Shown here one piece after another: positions 46,887 to 60,066 of a DNA stretch of 64,000 nucleotides. The notes beneath the pieces were generated by a model. The model had not been told where the DNA came from. It searched no databases and worked only from the letters and a program-made list of their open reading frames with translations. Origin of the DNA: Penium margaritaceum (lineage: Eukaryota > Streptophyta > Zygnematophyceae > Desmidiales > Peniaceae). The translations under genes and the position numbers were made by a program. The stretch lies in contig SZWC01001198.1 of assembly GCA_023375785.1 (NCBI GenBank), positions 138,469 to 202,468 on the forward strand. Direction: 5' to 3'. How positions within the stretch are numbered: position 1 is the first letter of the stretch; each line of letters begins with the position of its first letter.

Positions 46887-49547
46887 CCTAGTTGCACCCT
46901 AGTTGCGCCCTAGTTGCGCCCTAGTTGCGCCCTAGTTGCGCCCTAGTTGCGCCATAGATGCGCCCTAGATGCGCCCTAGTTGCGCCCTTGTTGCGCCCTA
47001 GTTGCACCCTAGTTGCGCCCTAGTTGCACCTTAGTTCCGCCCTAGTTCCCCCCTTAGTTACGGCCTTGTTGCGCCCTAGTTTCGCCCTAGTTGTGTACTA
47101 GTTGCACCATACTTGCAACCTACTTGCCCATACTTGCGCCCTACTTGCGCCTCAGTTGGGCACTAGCTACGCCCTAGTTGTACCCTAGTTGCGCCCTAGT
47201 TGCGTCCTACTCGTGCCCTACTTGCGCCCTAGTTACACATTAGTTGCGCCCTAGTTGCACCATAGTTGCGCCTTAGTTGCGCCATAGTTGCGCCCTAGTT
47301 GCGCCCTAGTAGCGCCCTAATTGCACTCTAGTTACGCCCTAGTTGCGCTCTAGTTGCGCCCTAGTTGCACCCTATTTGCGCCCTTATTGCACCCTTCTTG
47401 CGCCCTACTGGCACCCTACTTGCACCCTAGTTGCGCCTTGGTTGTGCCCTAGTTGCGCCCTAGTTGCACCCTGGTTGCACCCTGGTTGCGCCGTAGTTGC
47501 ACCCTTGTTGCACCCTAGTTGCGCCCTAGTTGCGACCTAGTTGCGTCGTAGTTGTGTCCTAGTTGTGCCGTAGTTACGCCCTAGATGTGCCATAGTTGTG
47601 CCCTAGTTGCGCCCTACTTGCGCCCTGCTTGCGCCCTAGTTGCGCCCTAGTTGCGCCCTTGTTGCGCCCTAGTTGCGTCTTACTTGCGCACTACTTGCGC
47701 CCTACTCTCGCCCTAGTTGCGCCTCAGTTGGACACTAGCTACACCCTAGTTGTACCCTAGTTGCGCCCTAGCTGCGTCCTACTTGTGCCCTGCTTGCGCC
47801 CTAGTTGCGCCTTAGTTGCGCATTCGTTGCGCCTTAGTTGCACCTTAGTTGCACCCTAGTTGCGCCCAAGTTGCACCCTAGTTGCGCCCTAGTTGCACCC
47901 TAGTTGCGCCGTAGTCGCGCCCTAGTTGCGCCCTAGTTGCGCCCTAGTTGTGCCCTAGTTGCGCCCTTGTTGTGCCCTTGTTGCGCCCTCGTTGCGCCCT
48001 TGTTGCACCCTCATTGCGCCCTTGTTGCGCTTAAGTTGCACCCTACTTGCACCCTTGTTATGCCCTATTTGTGCCCCACTTGTGCCGTAGTTGCACCATA
48101 CTTGCGCCCTGGTTGCGCCCTAGTTACACCCTTTTTGCGCCCTAGTTGCGCCATAGTTGCGCCCTTGCTGCGCCCTAGGTGCGCCCGAGTTGCATCCTAG
48201 TTGCACCCTTGTTGTGCCCTAGTTTCGCCCTAGTTGTGCCCTCGTTGCGCCCTAGTCGCGCCCTAGTCGCCCCGTAGTCACGCCCTAGTTGCGCCCTAGT
48301 TGCGCCCTAGTTTTGCTCTAGTTGCACCATATTCACCCTTATTGCACCCTACTTGCGCCCTACTGGCAGCCTTCTTGCTCTCTAGTTATGCCTTAGTTGG
48401 GCACTAGCTAGGCCCTAGTTGTGCCCTAGTTGCGCCCTAGTTGCGTCCTACTTGTTCCTTACTTGCACGCTAGTTTTCGCCTTAGTTGTGCCCAACTTGC
48501 ACACTAGTTGCACCCTGGTTGCGCCCTAGTTGCACCCTCGTTGTGCCCTAGTTGCGCCCTAGTTGCGTCCTACTTGTGCCCTACTTACGCGCTAGTTGCG
48601 CCTTAGTTGCACCTTAGTTGCGCCCAACTTGCACGCTAGTTGCACCCTAGTTGCGCCCTAGTTGCGTCCTACTTGTGCCCTACTTACGCGCTAGTTGCGC
48701 CTTAGTTGCACCTTAGTTGCGCCCAACTTGCACGCTAGTTGCACCCTAGTTGCGCCCTAGTTGTGCCCTAGTTGTGCCCTAGTTGCGCCCTAGCTGTGCC
48801 CTGGTGGCGCCCCAGTTGCACCCTAGTTGCGTCCTACTTGCGCCCTTGTTGTGCCCTAGTTGTCCCTGGTTGCGACCTAGTTGTGTCCTAGTTGTGCCCA
48901 AGTTGTGCCCTAGTTGCGCCATAGTGGCACCCTAGTTGCGCCCTAGTTGCACCCTAGCTGAGCCCTAGTTGCGCCCTAGTTGCGCCCTTGTTGCGTCCTT
49001 GTTGCGTCCTCGTTGCGGCGTAGTTGCCCCCTCGTTGCGCCCTTCTTGCGCCCTTGTTGCGCTCTAGTTACGCTCTAGTTGTACCCTAGTTGCGTCCTAG
49101 TTGCGCCCTAGTTGCGCCATAGTTGCGCTCAAGTTGCGCCCTAGTTGCGCCCTAGTTGCGCCCTAGTTGCGCCCTAGTTGCACCCTAGTTGCGCCGTAGT
49201 TGCGCCCTTGTTGCGCCTTAGTTGTACCCTAGTTTCACCCTACTTGCGCCCTACTTGCTCCATAGTTGCGCCCTAATTGCGCCCTAGTTGCGTTTTAGTT
49301 GCACCCTAGTTGCGCCTCAGTTGGGCACTAGCTACGCCCTAGTTGTAGCATACTTGCGCCCGAGATGCGTCCTACTTTTCTCCTATTTGCGCCCTAGTTG
49401 CGCCTTAGTTGAGCCCTAGTTTCACCCTAGTTGTGCCTTAGTTGCGCCCTAGTTGCGACCTAGTTGCGCCATAGTTGCGCCCTAGTTGCACCTTAGTAGG
49501 GTCCTAGTTGCGCCCTAGTTGCGACCTAGTTGCGCACTAGTTGCCCC
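46887..49547 (-). repeat. Satellite E, reverse orientation
   Basis: The 11-bp unit TTGCGCCCTAG is the reverse complement of the 32448-33760 family. A 99-bp duplication is visible (TACTTACGC at 48582 and 48681). The array grades into satellite G at TTGCCCCCAGTGCCAGAG near 49548. Confidence 0.94.
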
Positions 49548-49869
49548 CAGTGCCAGAGTTGTGCGTGAATTGTACCAGAGCTGTGCTACATTTGTGCCAG
49601 AGGTGAGCCAGAGTTGTGCCAGAGTTGAGCCAGAGATGTACCATAGTTGTGCCATAGTTATCGCAGAGTTGTGCCAGTGTTGTGCCAGAGTTGTGCTCAA
49701 GTTGTGCCAGAGCTGTTCCAGAGTTGTGCCAGAGTTGTGCCATATTTGTGCCATAGTTGTGCCAGCGTTGGGCAAGATGTGTGCCAAAGTTGTGCCAGAG
49801 TTGTGCAAGAGTTGTGCCAGAGTCGTACCAGAGTTGTGCAAGAGTTGTGCCAGGGTTGTGCCAGAGTTG

Positions 49870-50330
49870 TGCCGGAGTTGTGTCAGAGTTGTGCCTGAGT
49901 TGTGCCAGAGTTGTGCCAGAGTTGAGCCAGAGTTGTGCGAGAGTTGTACTTGAGTTGTGCCAGAGTTCTGTCAGAGTTGTGCCAGAGTTGTGCGAGAGTT
50001 GTGCTAGAGTTGTGCCAGAGTTGTGCCAGAGTTGTGCCGGAGTTGTGCCAGAGTTGTGCCTGAGTTGTGCCAGAGTTGTGCCAGAGTTGAGCCAGAGTTG
50101 TGCGAGAGTTGTACTTGAGTTGTGCCAGAGTTCTGTCAGAGTTGTGCCAGAGTTGTGCGAGAGTTGTGCTAGAGTTGTGCCAGAGTTGTGCCAGAGTTGT
50201 GCCGGAGTTGTGCCAGAGTTGTGCCTGAGTTGTGCCAGAGTTGTGCCAGAGTTGAGCCAGAGTTGTGCGAGAGTTGTACTTGAGTTGTGCCAGAGTTCTG
50301 TCAGAGTTGTGCCAGAGTTGTGCCAGAGTT
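49870..50330 (+). repeat. 165-bp higher-order repeat in satellite G
   Basis: The marker GTACTTGAG occurs at 49946, 50111 and 50276, 165 bp (15 units) apart; nearly three copies. Confidence 0.9.
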
Positions 50331-52149
50331 GTACCAGAGTTGTGCCAGGGTTGAGCCATAATTATGCCAGAGTTGTGCAAGAGTTGTACCATAGTTGTGC
50401 AAGAGTTGTGCCAGAGTTGTGCAAGAGTTGTGGCAAAGTTGTGCCAGAGTTGTGCCAGATTTGTGCCAGAGTTGTGCCAGAGGTGTGCCAGAGTTGTGCC
50501 AGAGTTGTACCAGATTTGTGCCAGAGCTGTGCCATAGTCATTCCAGATATGTGCTCAAGTTGTGCCATATCTGTGCAAGAGTTTTGCGAGAGTTGTGCAA
50601 GAGTTGTACCAGAGTTGTGCGAGAGCTATACCAGAGTTGTGCCAGAGTTGTGCCACAGTTGTGCCAGAGTTGTGCAAGAGTTGTGCGAGAGTTGTGCCAG
50701 AGTTGTACCAGAGTAGCGCCAGAGTTGTGCCAGAGTAGTGCCAGAGTTTTCCAGAGTTGTGCCATAGTTGTGCTCGAGTTAGACGAGAGTTGTGCCAGAG
50801 TTGTACCAGGGTTGTGCCAGAGTTGTGCCAGATTTGTGCCAAAGTTGTGCCAGCATTGTGCCAGAGTTGTGCATGGGTTGTGCCAGAGTTGTGCCAGAGT
50901 TACGCCAGAGTTGTGCCCGAGTTGTGGCAAAGTTGTGCCAGATTTGTGCCAGAGTTCTGCCATGGTTGTTTAAAAGTTGTACCAGAGTTGTGCCAGAGCA
51001 GTGCCAGAGTTTGCCGGAGTTGTGCCAGAGTTGTACGTGAAATGTGCCAGAGTTGTGCCAGAGTCGTGCCATAGTTCTGCCAGAGTTGTGCCATAGTTGT
51101 ACCAGAGTTGTGCCAGAGTTGTGCCAGAGTTGTTCCAGAGCTGTGCTAGATTTTTGCCAGAGTTACGCCAGAGTTGTGCTAGATTTGTGCCAAAGTTGTG
51201 CCAGAGTAGTTCTAGAGTTGTGCCAGTGTTGTGCCAGAGTTGCGCTCAGTTGAGCCAGAGCTGTACCAGAGTTGTGCCAGAGTTGTGTCAGAGTTGTGCC
51301 AGAGTTGTGCCAGATTTGTGCCAAAGTTGTGCCAAAGTTGTTCCACAGTGTGCCATAGTTGTGCCAGACTTGTGCCATACTTGTGCCAAAGTTGTGCAAG
51401 AGCTATTCCAGAGTTGTGCCAGAGTTGTGCCAGAGTTGTGCCATAGTTGTGCCAGAGTTGTGCTAGAGATGTGCCAGATTTGTGCCAGAGTTGTGTCAGA
51501 GTTGTGCCAAAGTTGTTCCAGAGTTGTGCCAGAGTTGTGCCAGAGTTGTGCCAGAGTTGTGCCATACTTGTACTTGAGTTGCGCCAGAGTTGTGCCATAG
51601 TTGGGCCAGAGTTGTGCCATAGTTGTGCAAGAGTTGTGCCAGAGATGTGCCAGAGTTGTGCCAGAGTTGTGCCAGAGTCGTGCCAGAGTTGTGCCAGAGT
51701 TGTGCCAGAGTTGTGCCTGAGTTGTGCCAGAGTTGTGCAAGAGTTGTGCCAGAGTTGTGCCAGAGTTGTGCCAGAGTTGTGCCTGAGTTGTGCCAGAGTT
51801 GTGCAAGAGTTGTGCCAGAGCTGTGCCAGAGTTGTGCCAGAGTTGTGCCCGAGTTGTACCAGAGTTGTGCCAGAGTCTTGCCAGGGTTGACCTAGTTGTG
51901 CCAGAGTTGTGTCAGAGTTGTGCCCGAGATGTACCAGACTTGTTCCAGAGTTGTACCAGAGCTGTGCCAGCGTTGCGAAAGAGTTGTGCCAGAGTTGTGC
52001 TAGAGTTGTGCCAGAGTTGTGCCAGAGTTATGCCGGACTTGTGCCAAAGTTGTGCCAGAGTTGTGCCAAAGTCGTGCCAGAGTTGTGCCATAGTAATGCA
52101 CAAATCGTGCCATAGTTGTGCCATAGTTGTGCCAGAGTTGTGCCAGAGG

Positions 52150-53040
52150 TGTGCCAGAGTTGTGCCAGAGTTGTGCGAGAGTTGTACTTGAGTTGTGCCA
52201 GAGTTCTGTCAGAGTTGTAACAGAGTTGTGCCAGAGTTGTACCAGAGTTGTGCCAGAGTTGAGCCAGAGTTGTGCCAGAGTTGTGCCAGGGTTGTGCCAG
52301 AGTTGTGCCGGAGTTGTGCCAAAGTTGTGCCAAATTTGTGCCAGAGTTAAGCCAGGGTTGTTTAAAATTTGTACCAGAGTTGTGCCAGAGTAGTGCCAGA
52401 GTTTGCTCGAGTTGTGCCAGAGTTGTACGTGAGTTGTGCCAGAGTTGTGCCAGAGCTGTGCCAGAGTTGTGCCAGAGTTGTGCGAGAGTTGTACTTGAGT
52501 TGTGCCAGAGTTCTGTCAGAGTTGTAACAGAGTTGTGCCAGAGTTGTACCAGAGTTGTGCCAGAGTTGAGCCAGAGTTGTGCCAGAGTTGTGCCAGGGTT
52601 GTGCCAGAGTTGTGCCGGAGTTGTGCCAAAGTTGTGCCAAATTTGTGCCAGAGTTAAGCCAGGGTTGTTTAAAATTTGTACCAGAGTTGTGCCAGAGTAG
52701 TGCCAGAGTTTGCTCGAGTTGTGCCAGAGTTGTACGTGAGTTGTGCCAGAGTTGTGCCAGAGCTGTGCCAGAGTTGTGCCAGAGTTGTGCGAGAGTTGTA
52801 CTTGAGTTGTGCCAGAGTTCTGTCAGAGTTGTAACAGAGTTGTGCCAGAGTTGTACCAGAGTTGTGCCAGAGTTGAGCCAGAGTTGTGCCAGAGTTGTGC
52901 CAGGGTTGTGCCAGAGTTGTGCCGGAGTTGTGCCAAAGTTGTGCCAAATTTGTGCCAGAGTTAAGCCAGGGTTGTTTAAAATTTGTACCAGAGTTGTGCC
53001 AGAGTAGTGCCAGAGTTTGCTAGAGTTGTGCCAGAGTTGT
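52150..53040 (+). repeat. 307-bp higher-order repeat in satellite G, 3 copies
   Basis: The marker GTACTTGAG occurs at 52184, 52491 and 52798, 307 bp apart. This is 28 units less one base, so the frame shifts between copies and each copy yields the same 142-codon ORF separately. Confidence 0.92.
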
Positions 53041-53611
53041 ACGTGAGTTGTGCCAGAGTTGTGCCAGAGTCATGCTAGAGTTGTGCCAGATTTGTGCCAG
53101 AGTTGTACCAGAGTTGTGCCAGAGTTGTGCTTGAGTTATTCCATATCTGTGCTATATTTGTGCCAGAGTTGTGCCAGAGTTGTGCTACATTTGTGTCAGA
53201 GTTGTGCCAGAGTAGTGCTAGAGTTCTGCCAGTGTTGTGCCATAATTGTGCTCAAGTTGAGCCAGACCTATGCCAGAGTTGTGCCAGAGGTGTGCCAGAG
53301 TTGTGCCAAAGTTGTGCCAGAGTTGTGCCAGAGTTATGCAAGAGTTGTGCAAGAGTTGTGCCAGAGTTTGCCAGAGTTGTGCCAGAGTTGTGCTCGAGTT
53401 GTGCCGGAGTTGTGCCAGAGTTGTGCCAGAGTTGTCCCAGAGATGTGCAAGAGTTGTGCCCGATATGTGCCAGAGTTGTGCCAAAGTTCCAGAGTTGTGC
53501 AAGAGTTGTGCCAGGGTTGTGCCAGAGTTGTGCCGGAGTTGTGTCAGAGTTGTGCCAGAGTTGTGCCAGAGGGGTGCCAGAGTTGTGCCAGAGTTGTGCC
53601 AGAGCTGTGCC

Positions 53612-55305
53612 AGAGTTGTGCCAGAGGTGTGCCAGAGTTGTGCCAGAGGTGTGCCAGAGTTGTGCCAGAGGTGTGCCAGAGTTGTGCCAGAGGTGTGCCA
53701 GAGTTGTGCCAGAGGTGTGCCAGAGTTGTGCCAGAGGTGTGCCAGAGTTGTGCCAGAGGTGTGCCAGAGTTGTGCCAGAGGTGTGCCAGAGTTGTGCCAG
53801 AGGTGTGCCAGAGTTGTGCCAGAGGTGTGCCAGAGTTGTGCCAGAGGTGTGCCAGAGTTGTGCCAGAGGTGTGCCAGAGTTGTGCCAGAGGTGTGCCAGA
53901 GTTGTGCCAGAGGTGTGCCAGAGTTGTGCCAGAGGTGTGCCAGAGTTGTGCCAGAGGTGTGCCAGAGTTGTGCCAGAGGTGTGCCAGAGTTGTGCCAGAG
54001 GTGTGCCAGAGTTGTGCCAGAGGTGTGCCAGAGTTGTGCCAGAGGTGTGCCAGAGTTGTGCCAGAGGTGTGCCAGAGTTGTGCCAGAGGTGTGCCAGAGT
54101 TGTGCCAGAGGTGTGCCAGAGTTGTGCCAGAGGTGTGCCAGAGTTGTGCCAGAGGTGTGCCAGAGTTGTGCCAGAGGTGTGCCAGAGTTGTGCCAGAGGT
54201 GTGCCAGAGTTGTGCCAGAGGTGTGCCAGAGTTGTGCCAGAGGTGTGCCAGAGTTGTGCCAGAGGTGTGCCAGAGTTGTGCCAGAGGTGTGCCAGAGTTG
54301 TGCCAGAGGTGTGCCAGAGTTGTGCCAGAGGTGTGCCAGAGTTGTGCCAGAGGTGTGCCAGAGTTGTGCCAGAGGTGTGCCAGAGTTGTGCCAGAGGTGT
54401 GCCAGAGTTGTGCCAGAGGTGTGCCAGAGTTGTGCCAGAGGTGTGCCAGAGTTGTGCCAGAGGTGTGCCAGAGTTGTGCCAGAGGTGTGCCAGAGTTGTG
54501 CCAGAGGTGTGCCAGAGTTGTGCCAGAGGTGTGCCAGAGTTGTGCCAGAGGTGTGCCAGAGTTGTGCCAGAGGTGTGCCAGAGTTGTGCCAGAGGTGTGC
54601 CAGAGTTGTGCCAGAGGTGTGCCAGAGTTGTGCCAGAGGTGTGCCAGAGTTGTGCCAGAGGTGTGCCAGAGTTGTGCCAGAGGTGTGCCAGAGTTGTGCC
54701 AGAGGTGTGCCAGAGTTGTGCCAGAGGTGTGCCAGAGTTGTGCCAGAGGTGTGCCAGAGTTGTGCCAGAGGTGTGCCAGAGTTGTGCCAGAGGTGTGCCA
54801 GAGTTGTGCCAGAGGTGTGCCAGAGTTGTGCCAGAGGTGTGCCAGAGTTGTGCCAGAGGTGTGCCAGAGTTGTGCCAGAGGTGTGCCAGAGTTGTGCCAG
54901 AGGTGTGCCAGAGTTGTGCCAGAGGTGTGCCAGAGTTGTGCCAGAGGTGTGCCAGAGTTGTGCCAGAGGTGTGCCAGAGTTGTGCCAGAGGTGTGCCAGA
55001 GTTGTGCCAGAGGTGTGCCAGAGTTGTGCCAGAGGTGTGCCAGAGTTGTGCCAGAGGTGTGCCAGAGTTGTGCCAGAGGTGTGCCAGAGTTGTGCCAGAG
55101 GTGTGCCAGAGTTGTGCCAGAGGTGTGCCAGAGTTGTGCCAGAGGTGTGCCAGAGTTGTGCCAGAGGTGTGCCAGAGTTGTGCCAGAGGTGTGCCAGAGT
55201 TGTGCCAGAGGTGTGCCAGAGTTGTGCCAGAGGTGTGCCAGAGTTGTGCCAGAGGTGTGCCAGAGTTGTGCCAGAGGTGTGCCAGAGTTGTGCCAGAGGT
55301 GTGCC
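53612..55305 (+). repeat. 22-bp dimer array in satellite G, about 77 copies
   Basis: Strict alternation of GTGCCAGAGTT and GTGCCAGAGGT. The first and last GAGG words are 1,672 bp apart, exactly 76 units of 22 bp, and I see no interruption. Confidence 0.94.
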
Positions 55306-56084
55306 AGAGTTGTGCCAGAGTTGTGCCAGAGTTGTGCCGGAGTTGTTTCAGAGTTGTGCCAGAGTTGTGCCAAAGTTGTGCAAGAGTTGTGCCAGAGTTG
55401 TGCAAGAGTTGTATTTGAGTTGTGCCAGAGTTCTGTCACAGTTGTGCCAGAGTTGTGCCAGAGTTGTACCAGAGGTGTGCCAAATTTGTGCCAGAATTGT
55501 GCCAGAGTTGTGCAAGATTTTACTAGAGTTGTGCAAGAGTTGTGCCAGAGTTGTGCAAGAGTTGTGGCAAAGTTATGCCGGAGTTGTGCCAGAGTTGTGC
55601 CAGAGGTGTGCCAGAGTTGTGCCAGAGTTGTACCAGAGTTGTGCCGGAGCTGTGCCATAGTCGTTCCAGAGATGTGCTCAAGTTGTGCCAGATCTGTGCA
55701 AGAGTTGTGCGAGAGTTGTGTGAGAGTTGTACAAGATTTGTGCGAGAGTTGTGTGAGAGTTGTACAAGATTTGTGCGAGAGTTATACCAGAGTTGTGCCA
55801 GAGTTGTGCCAGAGTTGTGCAAGAGTTGTGCAAGAGTTGTGCCAGAGTTGTACCAGAGTTGCGCCAGAGTTGTGCCAGAACAGTGACAGAGTTTGCCAGA
55901 GTTGTGCCAGAGTTGTGCTCGATTTGTGCCAGAGTTGTGCCATAGTTGTGCCAGGGTTGTGCCAGAGTTGTGCCAGAGTTGTGCCAGAGTTGTGCCAGAG
56001 TTGTGCCAAAGTTGTGCCATATTTGTGCCAGAGTTGTGCCAGAGTCATGCTAGAGTTGTGCCAGATTTGTGCCGGAGGTGTGAC

Positions 56085-56695
56085 AGAGATGTGCCAGAGT
56101 TGTGCCAGAGTTATGCCAGAGATGTGCGAGAGTTGTGCCAGAGTTGTGCGAGAGTTGAGCCAGAGTTGTGCCAGGGTTGTGCCAGAGTTGTGCCAGAGAT
56201 GTGCCAGAGTTGTGCCAGAGTTATGCCAGAGATGTGCGAGAGTTGTGCCAGAGTTGTGCGAGAGTTGAGCCAGAGTTGTGCCAGGGTTGTGCCAGAGTTG
56301 TGCCAGAGATGTGCCAGAGTTGTGCCAGAGTTATGCCAGAGATGTGCGAGAGTTGTGCCAGAGTTGTGCGAGAGTTGAGCCAGAGTTGTGCCAGGGTTGT
56401 GCCAGAGTTGTGCCAGAGATGTGCCAGAGTTGTGCCAGAGTTATGCCAGAGATGTGCGAGAGTTGTGCCAGAGTTGTGCGAGAGTTGAGCCAGAGTTGTG
56501 CCAGGGTTGTGCCAGAGTTGTGCCAGAGATGTGCCAGAGTTGTGCCAGAGTTATGCCAGAGATGTGCGAGAGTTGTGCCAGAGTTGTGCGAGAGTTGAGC
56601 CAGAGTTGTGCCAGGGTTGTGCCAGAGTTGTGCCAGAGATGTGCCAGAGTTGTGCCAGAGTTATGCCAGAGATGTGCGAGAGTTGTGCCAGAGTT
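56085..56695 (+). repeat. 110-bp higher-order repeat in satellite G
   Basis: TTATGCCAGAGATGTGCG starts at 56111, 56221, 56331, 56441, 56551 and 56661, always 110 bp (10 units) apart. The last copy is partial. Confidence 0.93.
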
Positions 56696-57410
56696 GTGCC
56701 AGAGTTGTGCTAGAGTTGTGCCAGAGTTGTACGTGAGTTGTGCCAGAGTTGTGCCAGAGTCATGCTAGAGTTGTGCCAGATTTGTGCCAGAGTTGTACCA
56801 GAGTTGTGCCAGAGTTGTGCTTGAGTTGTTCCAGAGCTGTGCTATATTTGTGCCAGAGTTGTGCCAGAGTTGTGCTACATTTGTGTCAGAGTTGTGCAAG
56901 AGTAGTGCTAGAGTTCTGCTAGTGTTGTGCCATAATTGTGCTCAAGTTGAGCCAGAGCTGTGCCAGAGTTGTGCCAGAGTTGTGCCAGAGTTGTGCCAGA
57001 GTTGTGTAAGAGTTGTGCCAGATTTGTGCCAAAGTTGTGCCAGAGGTTTTCCACAGTGTGCCAGAGTTGTGACAGAGTTATGCCAGAGTTGTGCCAGAGT
57101 TGTGCCAGAGTTGTGCCAAGTTTGTTTCAGAGTTTTGCAATAGTTTTGCGGGAGTTGTGCCAGACTTGTGCGACAGTTGTGCCAGAGTTCTGTCACAGTT
57201 GTGCCACAGTTGTGCCAGAGTTGTGCCATAGTTGTGCCAGAGTTGTGCCAGAGTTGTGCTAGAGTTGTTCCATAGTTGTGCCAGTGTTGTGCGAGAGTTG
57301 TTCCGGAGTCGTGTTAGAGATGTGCCAGAGTTGTGCCAGAGTTGTGCCATATTTGTGCCAAAGTTGTTCCAGAATTGTGCCAGAGTTGTGCCAGAGTTGT
57401 GCCAGAGTTG

Positions 57411-59093
57411 TCCCAGAGATGTGCAAGAGTTGTGCCCGATATGTGCCAGAGTTGTGCCATAATTGTGCCAGAGTTGTGCCGGAGTTGTGCCAGAGTTGTG
57501 CCAGAGTTGTCCCAGAGATGTGCAAGAGTTGTGCCCGATATGTGCCAGAGTTGTGCCATAATTGTGCCAGAGTTGTGCCGGAGTTGTGCCAGAGTTGTGC
57601 CAGAGTTGTCCCAGAGATGTGCAAGAGTTGTGCCCGATATGTGCCAGAGTTGTGCCATAATTGTGCCAGAGTTGTGCCGGAGTTGTGCCAGAGTTGTGCC
57701 AGAGTTGTCCCAGAGATGTGCAAGAGTTGTGCCCGATATGTGCCAGAGTTGTGCCATAATTGTGCCAGAGTTGTGCCGGAGTTGTGCCAGAGTTGTGCCA
57801 GAGTTGTCCCAGAGATGTGCAAGAGTTGTGCCCGATATGTGCCAGAGTTGTGCCATAATTGTGCCAGAGTTGTGCCGGAGTTGTGCCAGAGTTGTGCCAG
57901 AGTTGTCCCAGAGATGTGCAAGAGTTGTGCCCGATATGTGCCAGAGTTGTGCCATAATTGTGCCAGAGTTGTGCCGGAGTTGTGCCAGAGTTGTGCCAGA
58001 GTTGTCCCAGAGATGTGCAAGAGTTGTGCCCGATATGTGCCAGAGTTGTGCCATAATTGTGCCAGAGTTGTGCCGGAGTTGTGCCAGAGTTGTGCCAGAG
58101 TTGTCCCAGAGATGTGCAAGAGTTGTGCCCGATATGTGCCAGAGTTGTGCCATAATTGTGCCAGAGTTGTGCCGGAGTTGTGCCAGAGTTGTGCCAGAGT
58201 TGTCCCAGAGATGTGCAAGAGTTGTGCCCGATATGTGCCAGAGTTGTGCCATAATTGTGCCAGAGTTGTGCCGGAGTTGTGCCAGAGTTGTGCCAGAGTT
58301 GTCCCAGAGATGTGCAAGAGTTGTGCCCGATATGTGCCAGAGTTGTGCCATAATTGTGCCAGAGTTGTGCCGGAGTTGTGCCAGAGTTGTGCCAGAGTTG
58401 TCCCAGAGATGTGCAAGAGTTGTGCCCGATATGTGCCAGAGTTGTGCCATAATTGTGCCAGAGTTGTGCCGGAGTTGTGCCAGAGTTGTGCCAGAGTTGT
58501 CCCAGAGATGTGCAAGAGTTGTGCCCGATATGTGCCAGAGTTGTGCCATAATTGTGCCAGAGTTGTGCCGGAGTTGTGCCAGAGTTGTGCCAGAGTTGTC
58601 CCAGAGATGTGCAAGAGTTGTGCCCGATATGTGCCAGAGTTGTGCCATAATTGTGCCAGAGTTGTGCCGGAGTTGTGCCAGAGTTGTGCCAGAGTTGTCC
58701 CAGAGATGTGCAAGAGTTGTGCCCGATATGTGCCAGAGTTGTGCCATAATTGTGCCAGAGTTGTGCCGGAGTTGTGCCAGAGTTGTGCCAGAGTTGTCCC
58801 AGAGATGTGCAAGAGTTGTGCCCGATATGTGCCAGAGTTGTGCCATAATTGTGCCAGAGTTGTGCCGGAGTTGTGCCAGAGTTGTGCCAGAGTTGTCCCA
58901 GAGATGTGCAAGAGTTGTGCCCGATATGTGCCAGAGTTGTGCCATAATTGTGCCAGAGTTGTGCCGGAGTTGTGCCAGAGTTGTGCCAGAGTTGTCCCAG
59001 AGATGTGCAAGAGTTGTGCCCGATATGTGCCAGAGTTGTGCCATAATTGTGCCAGAGTTGTGCCGGAGTTGTGCCAGAGTTGTGCCAGAGTTG
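57411..59093 (+). repeat. 99-bp higher-order repeat in satellite G, 17 copies
   Basis: TCCCAGAGATGTGCAAGAG marks each unit from 57411 to 58995; 16 intervals of exactly 99 bp (9 units). As 99 is divisible by 3, two plus-strand and three minus-strand frames stay open across the whole block. That explains the long overlapping ORFs without invoking genes. Confidence 0.95.
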
Positions 59094-60066
59094 TGCCAGA
59101 GTTGTGCCATAGTTGTGCCAGGGTTGTGCCAGAGTTGTGCCAGAGTTGTGCCAGAGTTGTGCCAGAGTTGTGCCAAAGTTGTGCCATATTTGTGCCAGAG
59201 TTGTGCCAGGGTTGTTTAAAAGTTGTACCAGAGATGTGCCAAATAGTGCCATAGTTTGCCAGAGTTGTGCCAGAGTTGTACGTGAGTTGTGCTAGAGTTG
59301 TGCAAGAGTCGTGCCAGAGTTGTGCCAGAGTTGTGCCAGAGTTGTACCAGAGTTGTGCCAGAGTTGTGCCAGAGTTGTTCCAGAGCTGTGCTAGATTTGT
59401 GCCAGCGTTGTGCCAGAGTTGTGCTAGATTTGTACCAAAGTTGTGCCAGAGTAGTGCCAGAGTTGTGCAAGTGTTGTGCCAGAGTTGTGCTCAAGTTGAG
59501 CCAGAGCTGTGCCAGAGTTGTGCCAGAGTTGTGCCAGAATTGTGCCAGAGTTGTGCCAGAGTTGTGCCAGAGATGTGCCAGAGTTGTGCCAGAGTTGTGC
59601 CAGGGTTGTGCCATAGTTGTGCCAGAGTTTTGCCCGAGTTGTGCTAGAGTTTTTTCAGAGCTGTGCCAGAGTTTTGCCATAGTCGTTCCTGAGTTGTGCC
59701 AGAGTTTTGCCAGAGTTGTGCCAGAGTTGTGCCAGAGTTGTGCCGGAGGCATGCCTGTGTTGCGCCAGAGTTGTGCCAGAGTTGTGCCAGAGTTGTGCCA
59801 GAGTTGTGCCAGAGTTGTGCCATAGTTGAGCCAGAGTTGTGCTAGAGTTATGACATAGTTGTGCCAGAGTTGTGCCAGATTTGTGCAATGGTTGTTCTAG
59901 AATTGTGCCATTGTTGTGCCAGAGTTGTGCCAGAGGTTTGCCAGAGTTGTGCCAGAGTTGTACCAGAGTTGTGCCAGAGTTGTGCCAGAGTTCTGCCAGA
60001 GTTGTTCCAGAGTTGTGCCAGAGTTGTGTCAGAGTTGTGCCAGAGTTGTGCTAGAGTTGTGCCAGA

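Noticed and set aside
53050-56268. 1,072-codon plus-strand ORF and its overlapping partners
   Set aside because: It consists wholly of translated satellite G units (ELCQSCARVVP). Similar-sized ORFs exist in other frames and on the other strand, there is no start context, and the ORF includes exact higher-order arrays.
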